Positions 20,605 to 30,863 of a DNA stretch of 64,000 nt are shown in pieces (within the stretch, counting starts at the first letter, position 1; each line of letters starts with the position of its first letter). The position numbers were made by a program, and so were the translations under genes. Source of the stretch: Tuctoria greenei (taxonomy: Eukaryota; Streptophyta; Magnoliopsida; Poales; Poaceae); assembly GCA_036927565.1 (NCBI GenBank), contig JAYESD010000002.1, positions 143,041,167 to 143,105,166 of the forward strand. The letters run 5' to 3'. Under the pieces are notes generated by a model that was not told where the DNA came from, made no database searches, and saw only the letters and a list, made by a program, of their open reading frames with translations.

Positions 20605-22311
20605 CTACTTGCCGTCGCTCTCACTCTCCTCACCACGGTCTTGGTCACTTTGGGTCGCCTCTTCACCTTCCTCCTCTTCCTCATTGCCGTCATAATCTTC
20701 AACCACAATTTCTTCAATGTTGGGAGTGGCACTAGAAGAGCCACCCCCACCACCAAAGAGAACAAGCTCCCCCTTGGAGAGCTCCAGAAAAGGTCTTATT
20801 TCTTCGTCTTTGGGGGCCTCCAGGGACATTGGAATGTCCGCCTTCTCACATAGCTTCCTCATGTATTTCTCTTGCCTTTGATCCATCCTTTGAGTGCGGA
20901 CTTCCACATTGCGACAAGAGGTGAAAATTGACTTGAGAAATTTAAATGGTGCTTGAAGATTCACCGGAGGAGGAGGAGGCAGGAGCGGGAGAAGGAGGCA
21001 CAAAGGAGGTATCCCTCCGAGAAGCTCTGCCAATCTTGGGCAGAGGAGGAAGAATTTGGGGTTGGATGGCTCTATGCTATACATCCTTGACAAACTCGAA
21101 CCCTGATACTTTCTCAATTAGACACATGTGCAGTTGGGATGATGGGATATGTTCAAGATGTCATTGTAGATGTAATAAAAAATGTTGAACTTCTCATCTT
21201 CGACAATCAACCTCATCAAATGCCTCAAGTTCCCTTGAATCATCCTCGCGTCACCATCATTAAGTGCTACGGTCTTTCTCAATATCCTATTGAGCACACT
21301 AAAGAACGGGCGGAGGATCTGGGTTGTTTGGGGTTTGTAGAAGCCAACCTCGTACATAAATTCTATTTCCCCCAAATCCATGGCCTTGAGACTGTGAATA
21401 CTGAGTTCGTAGTTCAAGTGTTCCTCAAGGCCAAGAATCATAGCGAAGTCACCATAAAGGACGGAGTATTGGACTCCGTTGGTCATCCAGGTACTTTTCA
21501 TATCACCATAAGTTGAGAAATAGCACGTGGTGTAGAATTGGGCTACCACCTCTGTGTTCCAATTGTATTGGAACCCCATTAAATCCTTGAGCCCATGGTG
21601 CTCAACAGCTTGGATGACAATGCTGAAAGCTTGATGGTTCTTCTTCGCCATATAGGGCCAATCAACCCATTGAGCATCTGCTATAAGTGTCTTCATCCTC
21701 AAGTACACAAGCTGATAGAAATCATAGTGAAAATTGCACCAAATGTGGTGACCCACTGTAGCCTTCTTATAGTTGTACATGTTCTTCTCTCGTAACCTCC
21801 CATCCTTCTCTGACCCTTTTCCTTGGAATATATTATTTGAGAGTTCTGGTCGGCAATTTGGATCATGAGAAGGTGGGGTCATCATAAGAGGTCTAATCGG
21901 ACCTCGAGGAGGAGCGGAATCGACTTGAGTATCACGAATGACGAGATTCCGGTTGGCCAAAGCTTTCTTCTGTGGAGGTGCCTTCCTAGCTGGTATTTTC
22001 TTGGTCGGAACATTTTCTTTTCCCTTCCTTGATCTGCTAGCTCCAGTCTCAACCATTAAACCTTTTCCTTTGTTGGCTGCTTGAGCGCTTTCCTTTTCAC
22101 CAATAGAGACTAGCCTCTTCCTTCGACTAGTTTGAGCCTCAACAACTTGGGCTTGGGCAGCATCGCGGTCATGCTTCTTCTTAGTACGAGATTCGCGGCA
22201 GGCGAGCTCTTGAGCAATCGCCTCATACTCCTATGCACGGCAGCGATATGCCTCTTGGCGGGCTGCCTTTTTCTCCGAGTCGGAGAGAGGAGAGTCATCG
22301 CATTGAGACAT
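20605..22311 (-). pseudogene. Sirevirus B ORF3
   Basis: Begins MSQCDDSPLSDSEKKAARQE at 22311, one base after GTTTTTCAG. One frame runs to 20605 with only two stops (TAG near 22233, TAA at 21118-21120). A local change after the second stop alters the CGYAPYIM region. The central domain is shared with A and F: WCNFHYDFYQLVYLRMK, QWVDWPYM, GLKDLMGFQYNW, DFAMILGLEEHL, NDGDARMIQGNLRHLMRL. Then come a proline run, the motif FKFLKSIFTSC and a Glu/Asp-rich tail (EEEEEGEEA). 569 codons including stops. I see no signal peptide. Function unknown. Confidence 0.75.
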
Positions 22312-22878
22312 GCTGAAAAACGAATGACAGGAACATATGAGTAGAGAGCAAGTGATTATTGCAATAGAAGTGCAGCAAATGCACTAAATTAGGGTCTAAC
22401 CTAGGTTATGCCGGACTTGTCCGGTCCCTGGTCGGACTAGTTCGGTCTAGAACGGACTTGTCCGTCCGAACCTCCCAGTGTTAAACCCTAACTATGCGAT
22501 TTTACTACAAATCTCGATGAAATGTCAGAATATTACAACGATAGGGTCACATTGCAATGATGAAGCAATAGAAGTCCTATGTCATGACCTAGGTTTGAAG
22601 GAATCGAAGAGGTTAGGGTTTGCTCAAAAAGTTTCTTGAGGGTTGAAATCCGAGCAAAACTCGGATTGAAGGCCGGAGAAGTCCATGAATCGACTTCTCA
22701 AGGCTTCAAAGAAGGTAATCCATGAATTCTTTGATGATTTTTGTGGAAAACCTCAAAAATCACAAATGGGGCGAGTTTGAGGAGAGAGTCACGCGAGGAC
22801 TATTATGGAGGAGTGGAGGAGTCGGGCCAGACGCTTGGGGGTTTAAGTCCCCAAAGTCAGGACTAGTCCGATGGGGAT
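22312..22878 (-). promoter_or_regulatory. ORF3 leader of Sirevirus B
   Basis: No ORF. Palindromes of the AA/TT and TA type lie at 22409-22470, and one lies at 22860-22871. The acceptor is next to the ORF3 ATG. The expected donor, about 346 bp upstream of it near 22660, reads CCGAG|TTTTGC and looks lost. Truncated by the insertion of G. Confidence 0.5.
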
Positions 22879-23176
22879 TGAAAAAGCATCTAGGCATCCC
22901 AGTGGGTTTTGGATGATTGATGATGACAAATTAAGATACTAAGGAGCTTAGTTGATCTTAAGCACAAGTGTGGAATTGAAATAAAAGAAGTACCCTCAAA
23001 AAGGAAAAGAATGAAACGGGCGTCGAAGACTCAAGTATAGAAATTAGAGTTTCTTATGTGTTGAGTTTATACTAGCCTAGTGTGTGTGAGGGGTGTTTAT
23101 CAAGTGCATTGAAATCATAAAAGAGGGCTCAAAGTCTTAGTTGAGAGAAAGTGAGAAGCCTTGTCGAGAGAAAACC
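22879..23176 (+). repeat. G 5' LTR, piece 1
   Basis: Starts TGAAAAAGCATCTAGGC and matches the A LTR start. It ends at the TSD AAACC (23172-23176) of D. Confidence 0.88.
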
Positions 23177-25011
23177 TATGAGACCAATGTGTGATGAATA
23201 CATTGGCTTTGACAATGAAAGTTTTGAATGCTGCCATAACATCTTTTTGGCAAGGTCCAACTCTAGCTCCGAGCTTCTGCAAGGTCTGACAATAGATCCG
23301 ACTTTCTTTGTCTAGGTCCGACATGTTTTTGGGTAGCTCCGTTGAGCTTTGTCTTTAGCTCTGTCATGTCTTTGATAGCTCCGGCACGTCTTTGTTAAGC
23401 TTCGATATGTTTTGATAGGTCCCACTTATGTTGGTTAGCTCCGACATGTTTTTCTAGCTCTGGCTTTTGGGCTGACTAGTTCCGACTAGCTTTGGCAAGC
23501 TCTGGCGCTAGGTTGTACTAGCTTTGGTAAGCTCTGGCGCTAGGTTGTACTAGCTTTGGTAAGCTCTGGCGCTAGGTTGTACTAGCTTTGGTAAGCTCCA
23601 GCTCAAGCTCCGGTTAGCTTTGGCAAGGTTTGGAGCTTGATTGCAATGTTCCTGCTTTTACTGTGAAATGTTTCGAACTTGCTTTACATTGTTGGAAAGA
23701 TTGCTTAGTATTCATTTTCTATGTTTTTGGTGAATTTTGGTTGATATGGCTGATATCGTTTTGCTATGCTTTGCAACATACTTATGTGAGGTGCTCACGT
23801 AAGATGTTGTAGTTTCGGAACTAATTTGAGTCAAGTCGCGGACTTGGGCTCGTACGGATTGGTTGTTTATTCATGTGCTGGTGTTGCTTGAGTTCAATAC
23901 ATGGCTGGTGGTGGGATCCATTGAACTAGTCTTAGGGAGAAGATGAGGTTCAACAACCAAGTTCAGGAGGAATTGTGGTTGAGTTGATCGGGAGATTGCG
24001 CAACATGTTTGAATCAAGAACAATGCATATGAAGGTATTGTGGACGTTGTTGGAAGATGTTTGCACATGTGCAAGGAGTGCATGGACGTGGCTACATGGT
24101 TCCGAGGCATGATGAAGAGATGTTGACGTAAAGAATTGGTCGAAAAGGTCCAACCCACTAGGTTACGGACTCAGGCTGCGGCTGAGTCGGATTTGACTCA
24201 AATATGGAAAATTTTGAGTTGGTTATGATAGGATTTCGTGTGGGTCACGAATTTGAGTTGTTTTAGGAATGTGGGATACGTTCCTAAGGTGTTTGGAAGT
24301 CTTAAGATTGCTTCTATCTGCGTATAGAAGAATTCTAAGCAGTTATGGAATGTTTCGATTCGTGATTTGAGTAGGATTAGAGTCCTAGTTGAGATTGGGT
24401 TGGCCTAAGGGCTGGTTATATAAGCAAGGGAGGCTAGAGATTGTGGTGCACAACTTTGGGGCTGTTCCTCTTGTGTTCTATTGAATAAAGTTCGTAGTTG
24501 AAAGGAACGTTTGTGCCTTGTTCGTCCGACTTGTTCCGGACAAGTTTTTCTCGTCGAGTTTTCTGCACATCACTACCTTTCTTTGGTGGTTTTATCATAA
24601 CTCGAGTTTTACAGATCCAATTGACGTTATTATTTTTGGGTTGTCTTAACAACTTGATTATCTATCATCTGTAAAAATTTCACAGTCATTGGATATGTGG
24701 TTTCTGATATACATGAGTTTCTTTGCAGCATTCTAGAACTGTTTTTCTCGAGTAGGACATATTGACCTTTGTTCGATCTTTCGATCGTAACTTGAGTTTC
24801 TCTCAACGGATTTGAGTGATTCTTGTTGTGTCATCTTTGTGACTTGATTATCTATGATATATATCACTTTTGTCATGGTGAAACACGTTTACATTAGTCT
24901 CACACACGATTTCTTTAACAGATCATTTTTCTGTCGAAGGGGTTAGGATTTAATTCTGCGTAAGATTTTTTAATCTACAATTCATCCCCCTCTGATAGCT
25001 TTATACCTACA
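23177..25011 (+). repeat. 5' LTR of D
   Basis: 1,835 bp. It contains many AGCTCCGACATG-like phrases, a 32-bp minisatellite (23488-23590) and a TATA box TTATATAAGC (24416-24425). It ends TTATACCTACA. Confidence 0.92.
23488..23590. repeat. 32-bp minisatellite in the D 5' LTR
   Basis: Three full units start at 23488, 23520 and 23552, with a partial one at 23584. The unit contains GCTCTGGCGCTAGGTTGTAC. Confidence 0.92.
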
Positions 25012-25013
25012 AT

Positions 25014-25026
25014 TGGTATAAGAGCC
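25014..25026 (+). other. Primer-binding site of D
   Basis: TGGTATAAGAGCC, two bases after the LTR. It differs by one base from the usual tRNA-Met site TGGTATCAGAGCC. Confidence 0.8.
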
Positions 25027-25073
25027 ACGGTGCTCTAATTATTTTGATTTGCACGTGTTTTTGACTAATCATC

Positions 25074-27355
25074 ATGGAGAAATACTCCTCCAAACCTTGT
25101 GTATTTAGTGGTATTGATTTTCAGGTTTGAAAGGCACATATGGAAGCCTTCATCCAGGCTCAAGGCTTCGCAATATGGGAGAAGGTATACAAGCCTTACG
25201 AAGTGTCGTAAAATGATCAAGTTAAAGCTACAAATCTGATAGATGTCGACAACAACAACAAGGCTCGGAACTTGATCATACAAAAATTAACTCAAAGCGA
25301 CTTCCACCGTGTTGCACACCTCCGATCTGCATACGATGTGTGGAAAGCACTTTGTGACTACCACAAAGGATCCAACACGATCAAGGAGGTAAGGCAAGAC
25401 ATGTTCAAGAAAGAATACACGCTCTTCGATATGCAACCCGATGAGTCTATTGATGACCTTTTTGCTGACTTTAATAAAATTCTCAGCAACTTTCGTAGTG
25501 TCAATGTTAATTTTTCAGATGCCAAAAATGCTAGGCAATTGTTAAGTGCATTAGATATGTCAATTTGGGAGATGAAAGTCACATCTATTCATGAATCTAC
25601 TGTCATGAGTACACTTACTTTAGATGTGCTATATTCCAAGTTAAAAACTCATGAAATTGACATAATATCACGTAAGGACCCCAACAAGTCTATTGCTTTT
25701 GTTTCTCAACATGACATGCCTAGCTTCGGTCAATCTTCATGGTGTGGTACACTTGCTTTGTTGTCCTCTCTAACCCTTGAATAGATTGAGGAATTTCTAG
25801 AGGAAGAGCTAGTACTTCTCTCTACTAGGTTCTCAAAAGCATTGCAAAATGTGAGAACTAGAAGGAGAGGAAGCTCCGTACCTCAATGATGTTTCGAATG
25901 TGGTAAGACAGGACATTTTAGTTTAGATTGCCCTAACCTTTCAGATCCTACTTCCCGGGATGAAAAACAAACAAGGACAAAGCACTCCTCTGCAAACGAT
26001 AAGAAGAAAAAGAAGGGCTTTACAGGACGTCAATTGGTGAGCAGTTTTATCTCCGCACTTCAAGAACTTGGCTCAAGCGATGTGGATATTGGAAGTGACG
26101 AAGATGAAGATGATTTGGCAAACTTGTGCTTCATGGCGGGCAAATCAAGATCAAGTATGGAGGATGCAGAACACAACAGCGACAATGAAGAGGTATGTCC
26201 TACTTGCGAAGAAATGTGTGATGCTATTTCTCGTGCCACTATTATATTTAAGAAAATGGACAAAAAGCTTAGGGATAGTGATGCTAAAATTGAATCACTA
26301 GAATCTGAAATCAACCGTTTAAAAACTTTGATTCTTAGTGATGATGCATGTCCCTCATGTGATTTAATATATGAACAATTGTCCTCATTAAGAAGTGCGC
26401 ACACCTCTACACTTGATAAACTTGAGTTAGAAATTGAAAAGAACAAAGAGCTTGCTGCACTTATTGATAAAAACTTGAAAGATGCTAGCTATTCTACAAT
26501 TGATTTGCATTGTTCTACTTGTGATGATCTTGATAAGAAACTACAAGATGATATGAATGAAATTTCTATATTGAACAATGCTTTACGTTATCATGAAGTT
26601 AAATATTGTTCCAATTGCAAATTAAAAGGAAAAACTTCATGTGAAAATTGCCTTGATTTGTCCAATAAACTTGACAACAGGCATAGGACATTAGATCGCT
26701 TTTGTAATGGGAATAAGAACCTAAACTTGCTGTTGAATTCTTTCAAGTATTTCAATGATAAAACTAGTTTAGGTTTTGATTCTCATGCTCATGCTAAGGC
26801 ACATCCACCTAAAATTGTAAAGTCATTAGGAAGTGGTTTGATTCAAACAATTCCTAAACAAAAGAAGTGGTTTTCAAATCTGCAGGAGTGTTGTCTTATT
26901 CGGTTTCAAATAAAAATGTTGCTTGCTCATCTAGACGTGAGCACAAAATTAAATTTCATTGTACCTACTGTGGTAGAGATGGTAATGTCATAGATTTTTG
27001 TTATAGACTAGGTAAACAACATAAAAAGGAAAGAATGATTTCTAGATCTGATAACCTTCATGCAAAATTTGCCACACTTACTAAACCGAATGATAGGAAC
27101 ATGCAATCTGCTGTAATGAGTCGAAAACATGCAAAGTTTGCTCCCAAACCTACTGTTTTTCGTGCTACACATGTAACATATCATAGGACAGTAGTTGGGT
27201 ACAAATATTCTCAAGTTTTGGCTCATAACCCTGCTGTTTTATCTCAGCTTTCGTGTGTTATTCCTGCTGCACGTCGTGTGACTCAGTACTGGATTTCCAA
27301 ATGCCTTTTGACGAACCCCAGTATTGAGTCATTGACGTATTTTGCTTCTATGTAG
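25074..27355 (+). pseudogene. gag: Element D gag with zinc knuckles and CxxC-bearing coiled coil
   Basis: ATG at 25074 (MEKYSSKPCVFSGIDF). One frame runs to 26993 with stops at 25128, 25209, 25782 and 25887, then shifts frame near 26870 and continues to TAG 27353-27355. Gag domain (VWKALCDYHKGSNTIKEV, LLSALDMSIWEMKV), an intact zinc knuckle CFECGKTGHFSLDC (25890-25931), then a helical region with repeated Cys pairs (CPTCEEMC, CPSCDLIYEQL, CSTCDDLDKKL, CSNCKLKG, CENCLDL) and a second knuckle-like CTYCGRDGNVIDFC with Asn in place of His. The repeated CxxC pairs are unusual for a copia gag. Confidence 0.85.
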
Positions 27356-28968
27356 GTTACACGCTTGCAGGAGAACTTTTGGATTGTGGATTCAGGTTGC
27401 TCACGCCACATGACCGGTAACAAAGAATGATTCTCCTCCCTCTCTTTTGTGTCACGTGTAGAGAATGTTACTTTTGCCGATAATTCTTCAACTCCTATAA
27501 TTGCTAAGGGTTCAGTTAGAGTAAATGATCACTACACTTTGAAGTATGTGGCACTTGTTAATAATTTGAAATACAACTTGCTTTCTGTTTCACAACTGCT
27601 AGATGACAATCTGGAAATTATTTTCACTAAAAATTGCTGCAAAGTTGTAAATTCAAACAGTGAGCTTATTTTTAACAGTTTACAGTTTGGAAGAGTTTTT
27701 AAAGCTGATTTTGATATGTCTTCCTCTAAGCATAGGTGTCTAGTTGCTAATGATTCCAAAGATTTATATTTTTGACATCGTAGACTTGGTCACGTAGGCT
27801 TTGATCATCTCACGCGTGCTAGTGTTGTTGATCGCATACGTGGGTTGCCTAAGGTTAAAGGGGACAAAGAAATTGTGTGCTTTTCTTGTAGACATGCTAA
27901 GATGGTTGCAGGTTCACATACTCCTCTCACAATGATCATGACAACTGAACCGGGTCAACTTTTGCACCTTGACACCGTAGGACCTTCACGTGTTCAATCC
28001 TTTGGAGGTAAATGGTATGTTCTTGTGATTGTTGATGATTATTCTAGATACTCTTGGGTTTATTTTATGACATCGAAGAATGAAGCTTTTAGTCACTTTA
28101 GAACTTTATTTCTTAGATTATCAATTGATCACCCATGATCTTTAAAAGCAATTAGAAGTGATAACGGAACCAAATTTAAAATAAATATTTTGATCACTTT
28201 TGTGCTGAAAATGGAATAGATCATCAATTTTCTTCACCATATGTACCTCAACAAAACGGCGTTGTAGAATGAAAGAACAGAATCTTAGTTGAGATGGCTA
28301 GGACTATGCTTGATGAATATAAAACTCCTAGGAAATTTTGGGCTGATGCGATTGCAACCGCTTGTTATGTCTCAAATCATGTTTTCTTGCGCGCTAAGCT
28401 AGGTAAAACACCATATGGGCTCTAGTTTGGACATAGGCCTAGTGTTACACACTTTCGGGTTTTTGGTTGCAAATTCTTTGTTAAGAAACATGGTAATCTT
28501 GCTAAATTTGAACCTAGATCCATTGATGGCATGTTTCTTGGTTATCCATCTCATACTAGAGGCTACCGTGTGCTTTTACTTGACACTAACAAAATTGTGG
28601 AGACTTGTGAGGTGTCTTTAGATGAAGTTAGCACAGGTACTAGCTCAAACATTCCAGGTCCGGATCCATATCCACAGGGGGAAAGCATTTTCGTTGAAGA
28701 TGAGGAAGAAGTGGTGTTGCAGCCCGAAAATTCAGCAGCTAATGACATTGTTCAAGCTCTTGATTTTGATTCACAGCCAGCACCGACGACCACTATTGCT
28801 GGTCCAGATCCTCCTCAAGTCACAAGCTCATCGATTTGTGATGAACATGAAGAAGAAGAAGCTTGTGAAGTGTCCACTCCCCTCCGGGTTCTCAAAAGTC
28901 ATCCTCCACAACAAATTATTGCAGCTTGCACGAACGAGTCACACGGTCCAGCTATGATGAGTTCATAA
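27356..28968 (+). pseudogene. pol: Element D protease and integrase
   Basis: Protease active site DSG at 27389-27397 (WIVDSGCSRHMTG). Pre-integrase HRRLGHVGFDHLTR and CFSCRHAKM give the zinc-binding HHCC. Integrase core: HLDTVGPSRVQSF (first Asp), VDDYSRYSWVYF, IRSDNGTKF (second Asp intact). A frameshift lies near 28175, and a stop directly follows the Glu in QQNGVVE. The C-terminal part runs to TAA 28966-28968 through an acidic linker. Other in-frame stops lie near 27428, 27773, 28136 and 28423. Confidence 0.88.
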
Positions 28969-29847
28969 TTTGAGATGAGTATGATGGGAGAACTCACATA
29001 CTTTTTGGGGCTGCAAATCAAGCAAACCAAGGAGGGTACCATTGTGCATCAAACGAAGTATACAAAAGACCTTCTAAGGCGCTTCAACATGGACAAAAGC
29101 AAGCCTCTTCGGACACCAATGGGAACAACAACAACACTAGAACTTGATGAAGATGGTGAACCCGTGGATCAAAAAGAATATAGAAGCATGATTGGATCAC
29201 TTTTGTACCTCATGGCATCAAGATCGGACATAAAATTCAGCGTATGTCTTTGTGCATGTTTTCAAGCTTCCCCACGTGCTTCACATCGTCAAGCCCTCAA
29301 AAGGATTCTCAGGTACTTACATGGAACTCAGGAATTTGGCATTTTTCTTCCTTCTTCCTCAACCGTTACTTTGAAGGCTTTTTCAGATGCTGATTTTGGG
29401 GGTTGTAGGATTGATAGGAAAAGTACTTCTAGTTCTTGTCATTTTCTTAGTAATTCACTTGTTGCTTGGTCCTCAAAAAAACAAAACTCAGTTGCACAAT
29501 CCAAAGTCGAATCTGAATATGTAGCTACTACTAGCGCTTGCTCACAAATTCTTCGGATTGTTCAAACACTTAAGGACTATGGGGTTCATCTAGATAGTGT
29601 TCCACTGTTTTGTGATAACACTAGTGCCATTTGCATTGTTAAAAACCCCGTGCAACATTCTAGAACTAAGCACATTGACATTAGGCATCATTTTCTCCAT
29701 GATAATGTTGAAAAAGGAAACATTGTGCTTCACCATGTAGATATCGAACAACAATTGGCTGACATTTTTACAAAACCTTTGGATTTCACTCGTTTTTGTT
29801 TCATTCATAGTGAAATAGGGGTTATGCATCCTCATGGCTTAAATTGA
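28969..29847 (+). pseudogene. pol: Element D truncated RT and RNase H
   Basis: The frame resumes directly with FEMSMMGELTYFLGLQIKQ, a late part of RT. The fingers and the YVDD palm, roughly 200 residues, are missing. The deletion junction lies near 28955-28972 and keeps the frame apart from the stop. RNase H follows with SDADFGGCRIDRKSTS, then HSRTKHIDIRHHFLHD and LADIFTKPLD, and it ends PHGLN. Such an RT cannot be active. Either the deletion came after insertion, or the copy was moved by enzymes of a relative. Confidence 0.9.
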
Positions 29848-30863
29848 GGGGGAGTTTTGAAACTTGCAAAGTCTATGTGTGAATCTGAAATTAAAATAAT
29901 ATGAGCATAGTATTTCATACATATATGACTTTGTGATTCCTTTTACATGCTGAAAGTTCTTACTACATTACTCGTGTTATACATTTTGTAGTTTTGCCAT
30001 GTCTAGTAATTGGAATAATTACTTACACTAAATTTGGTCATGGTCGAACTTTCTTGCTGTTTTGAACTTGTTGCATGCTCACAAGTGCTTTTAATAATGA
30101 AAAATTAATCAATCAGCTATTCACATGTTGAGTTTTCATGATCAAATAAAAATGAGAAAAGATCAAGAGAATATGCATGCATCACACTTCTTCTTTTGAG
30201 ATGGCTTATCATTGCACTTAGACATGAACTTGGAAGAAGTTGTGTGTGACTAAAACCATGTCCTTAAGCTTCTGATTGTCAAATGACATAGGCTTGGCTT
30301 TGTTGGTTAGAATAAGGCAGATGCGCATATAATCTCTTGCAAATATCATATGATAAAAATTTGTGCTTTGAAAAATAATAAAATGCAGCAACAAGTGTCA
30401 TGCTTTCAGGTCTTGAAATAGTTAAGTTTGTGAGACCATGACTTGCTTAAATTGAAAATTACATTTGATCTCTAGCATGGCTTACACTACTTTATGTATC
30501 TCATTGATGTGATAGTGTAAGTTACTTGATAGTTTGACTTGGATGAGCTTTGTTTTATATGTATATGTTATAATATGCTCATAACAATTAAAATTTCTCT
30601 TTTCAACCTTGATGAATACATTGTCAAAGGGGGAGAGATAATATGTGAATTTTTAAAGAAAAGTATGCAAGGATGAGAAATTGATTACACATTGCACATA
30701 TTCACAATTGTTTTTGGCATGATTCTTCTTAGGGGGAGAATTTCTTTTTCTCATTTTATTTCTGTTTTACAAAGGGGTTGAATTTTTTTCAAAACTTTTA
30801 ATGTGAATAAGCCAATGTTCGAATTTTAAATGGTGTTGCCAATGCATTCATCAAGGGGGAGAT
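29848..30863 (+). other. D spacer with repeated polypurine tracts
   Basis: AT-rich, no ORF. GGGGGAG-type tracts occur just after pol (about 29848-29854), at about 30628-30640 (AAAGGGGGAGAGA), at about 30731-30739, and next to the 3' LTR (TCAAGGGGGAGAT, 30851-30863). Confidence 0.75.

Larger units (their letters stand above)
19824..22878 (-). mobile_element. Sirevirus B fragment (minus strand), host of A and G
   Basis: Minus-strand copia remnant: part of a 3' LTR (19824-20067), a polypurine tract read as ATCTCCCCCTTTTTGG (20068-20083), a 3' UTR, ORF3 and a palindrome leader. It ends where the LTR of G begins. The rest of its LTR is probably left of A and its pol right of G, both outside the window. 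This makes B the oldest layer. Confidence 0.72.

Noticed and set aside
23177..23181. TATGAGACC as the true LTR start of D
   Set aside because: The 3' LTR starts TGTGAGACC and the TSDs agree only with this start, so the 5' copy has a point mutation.
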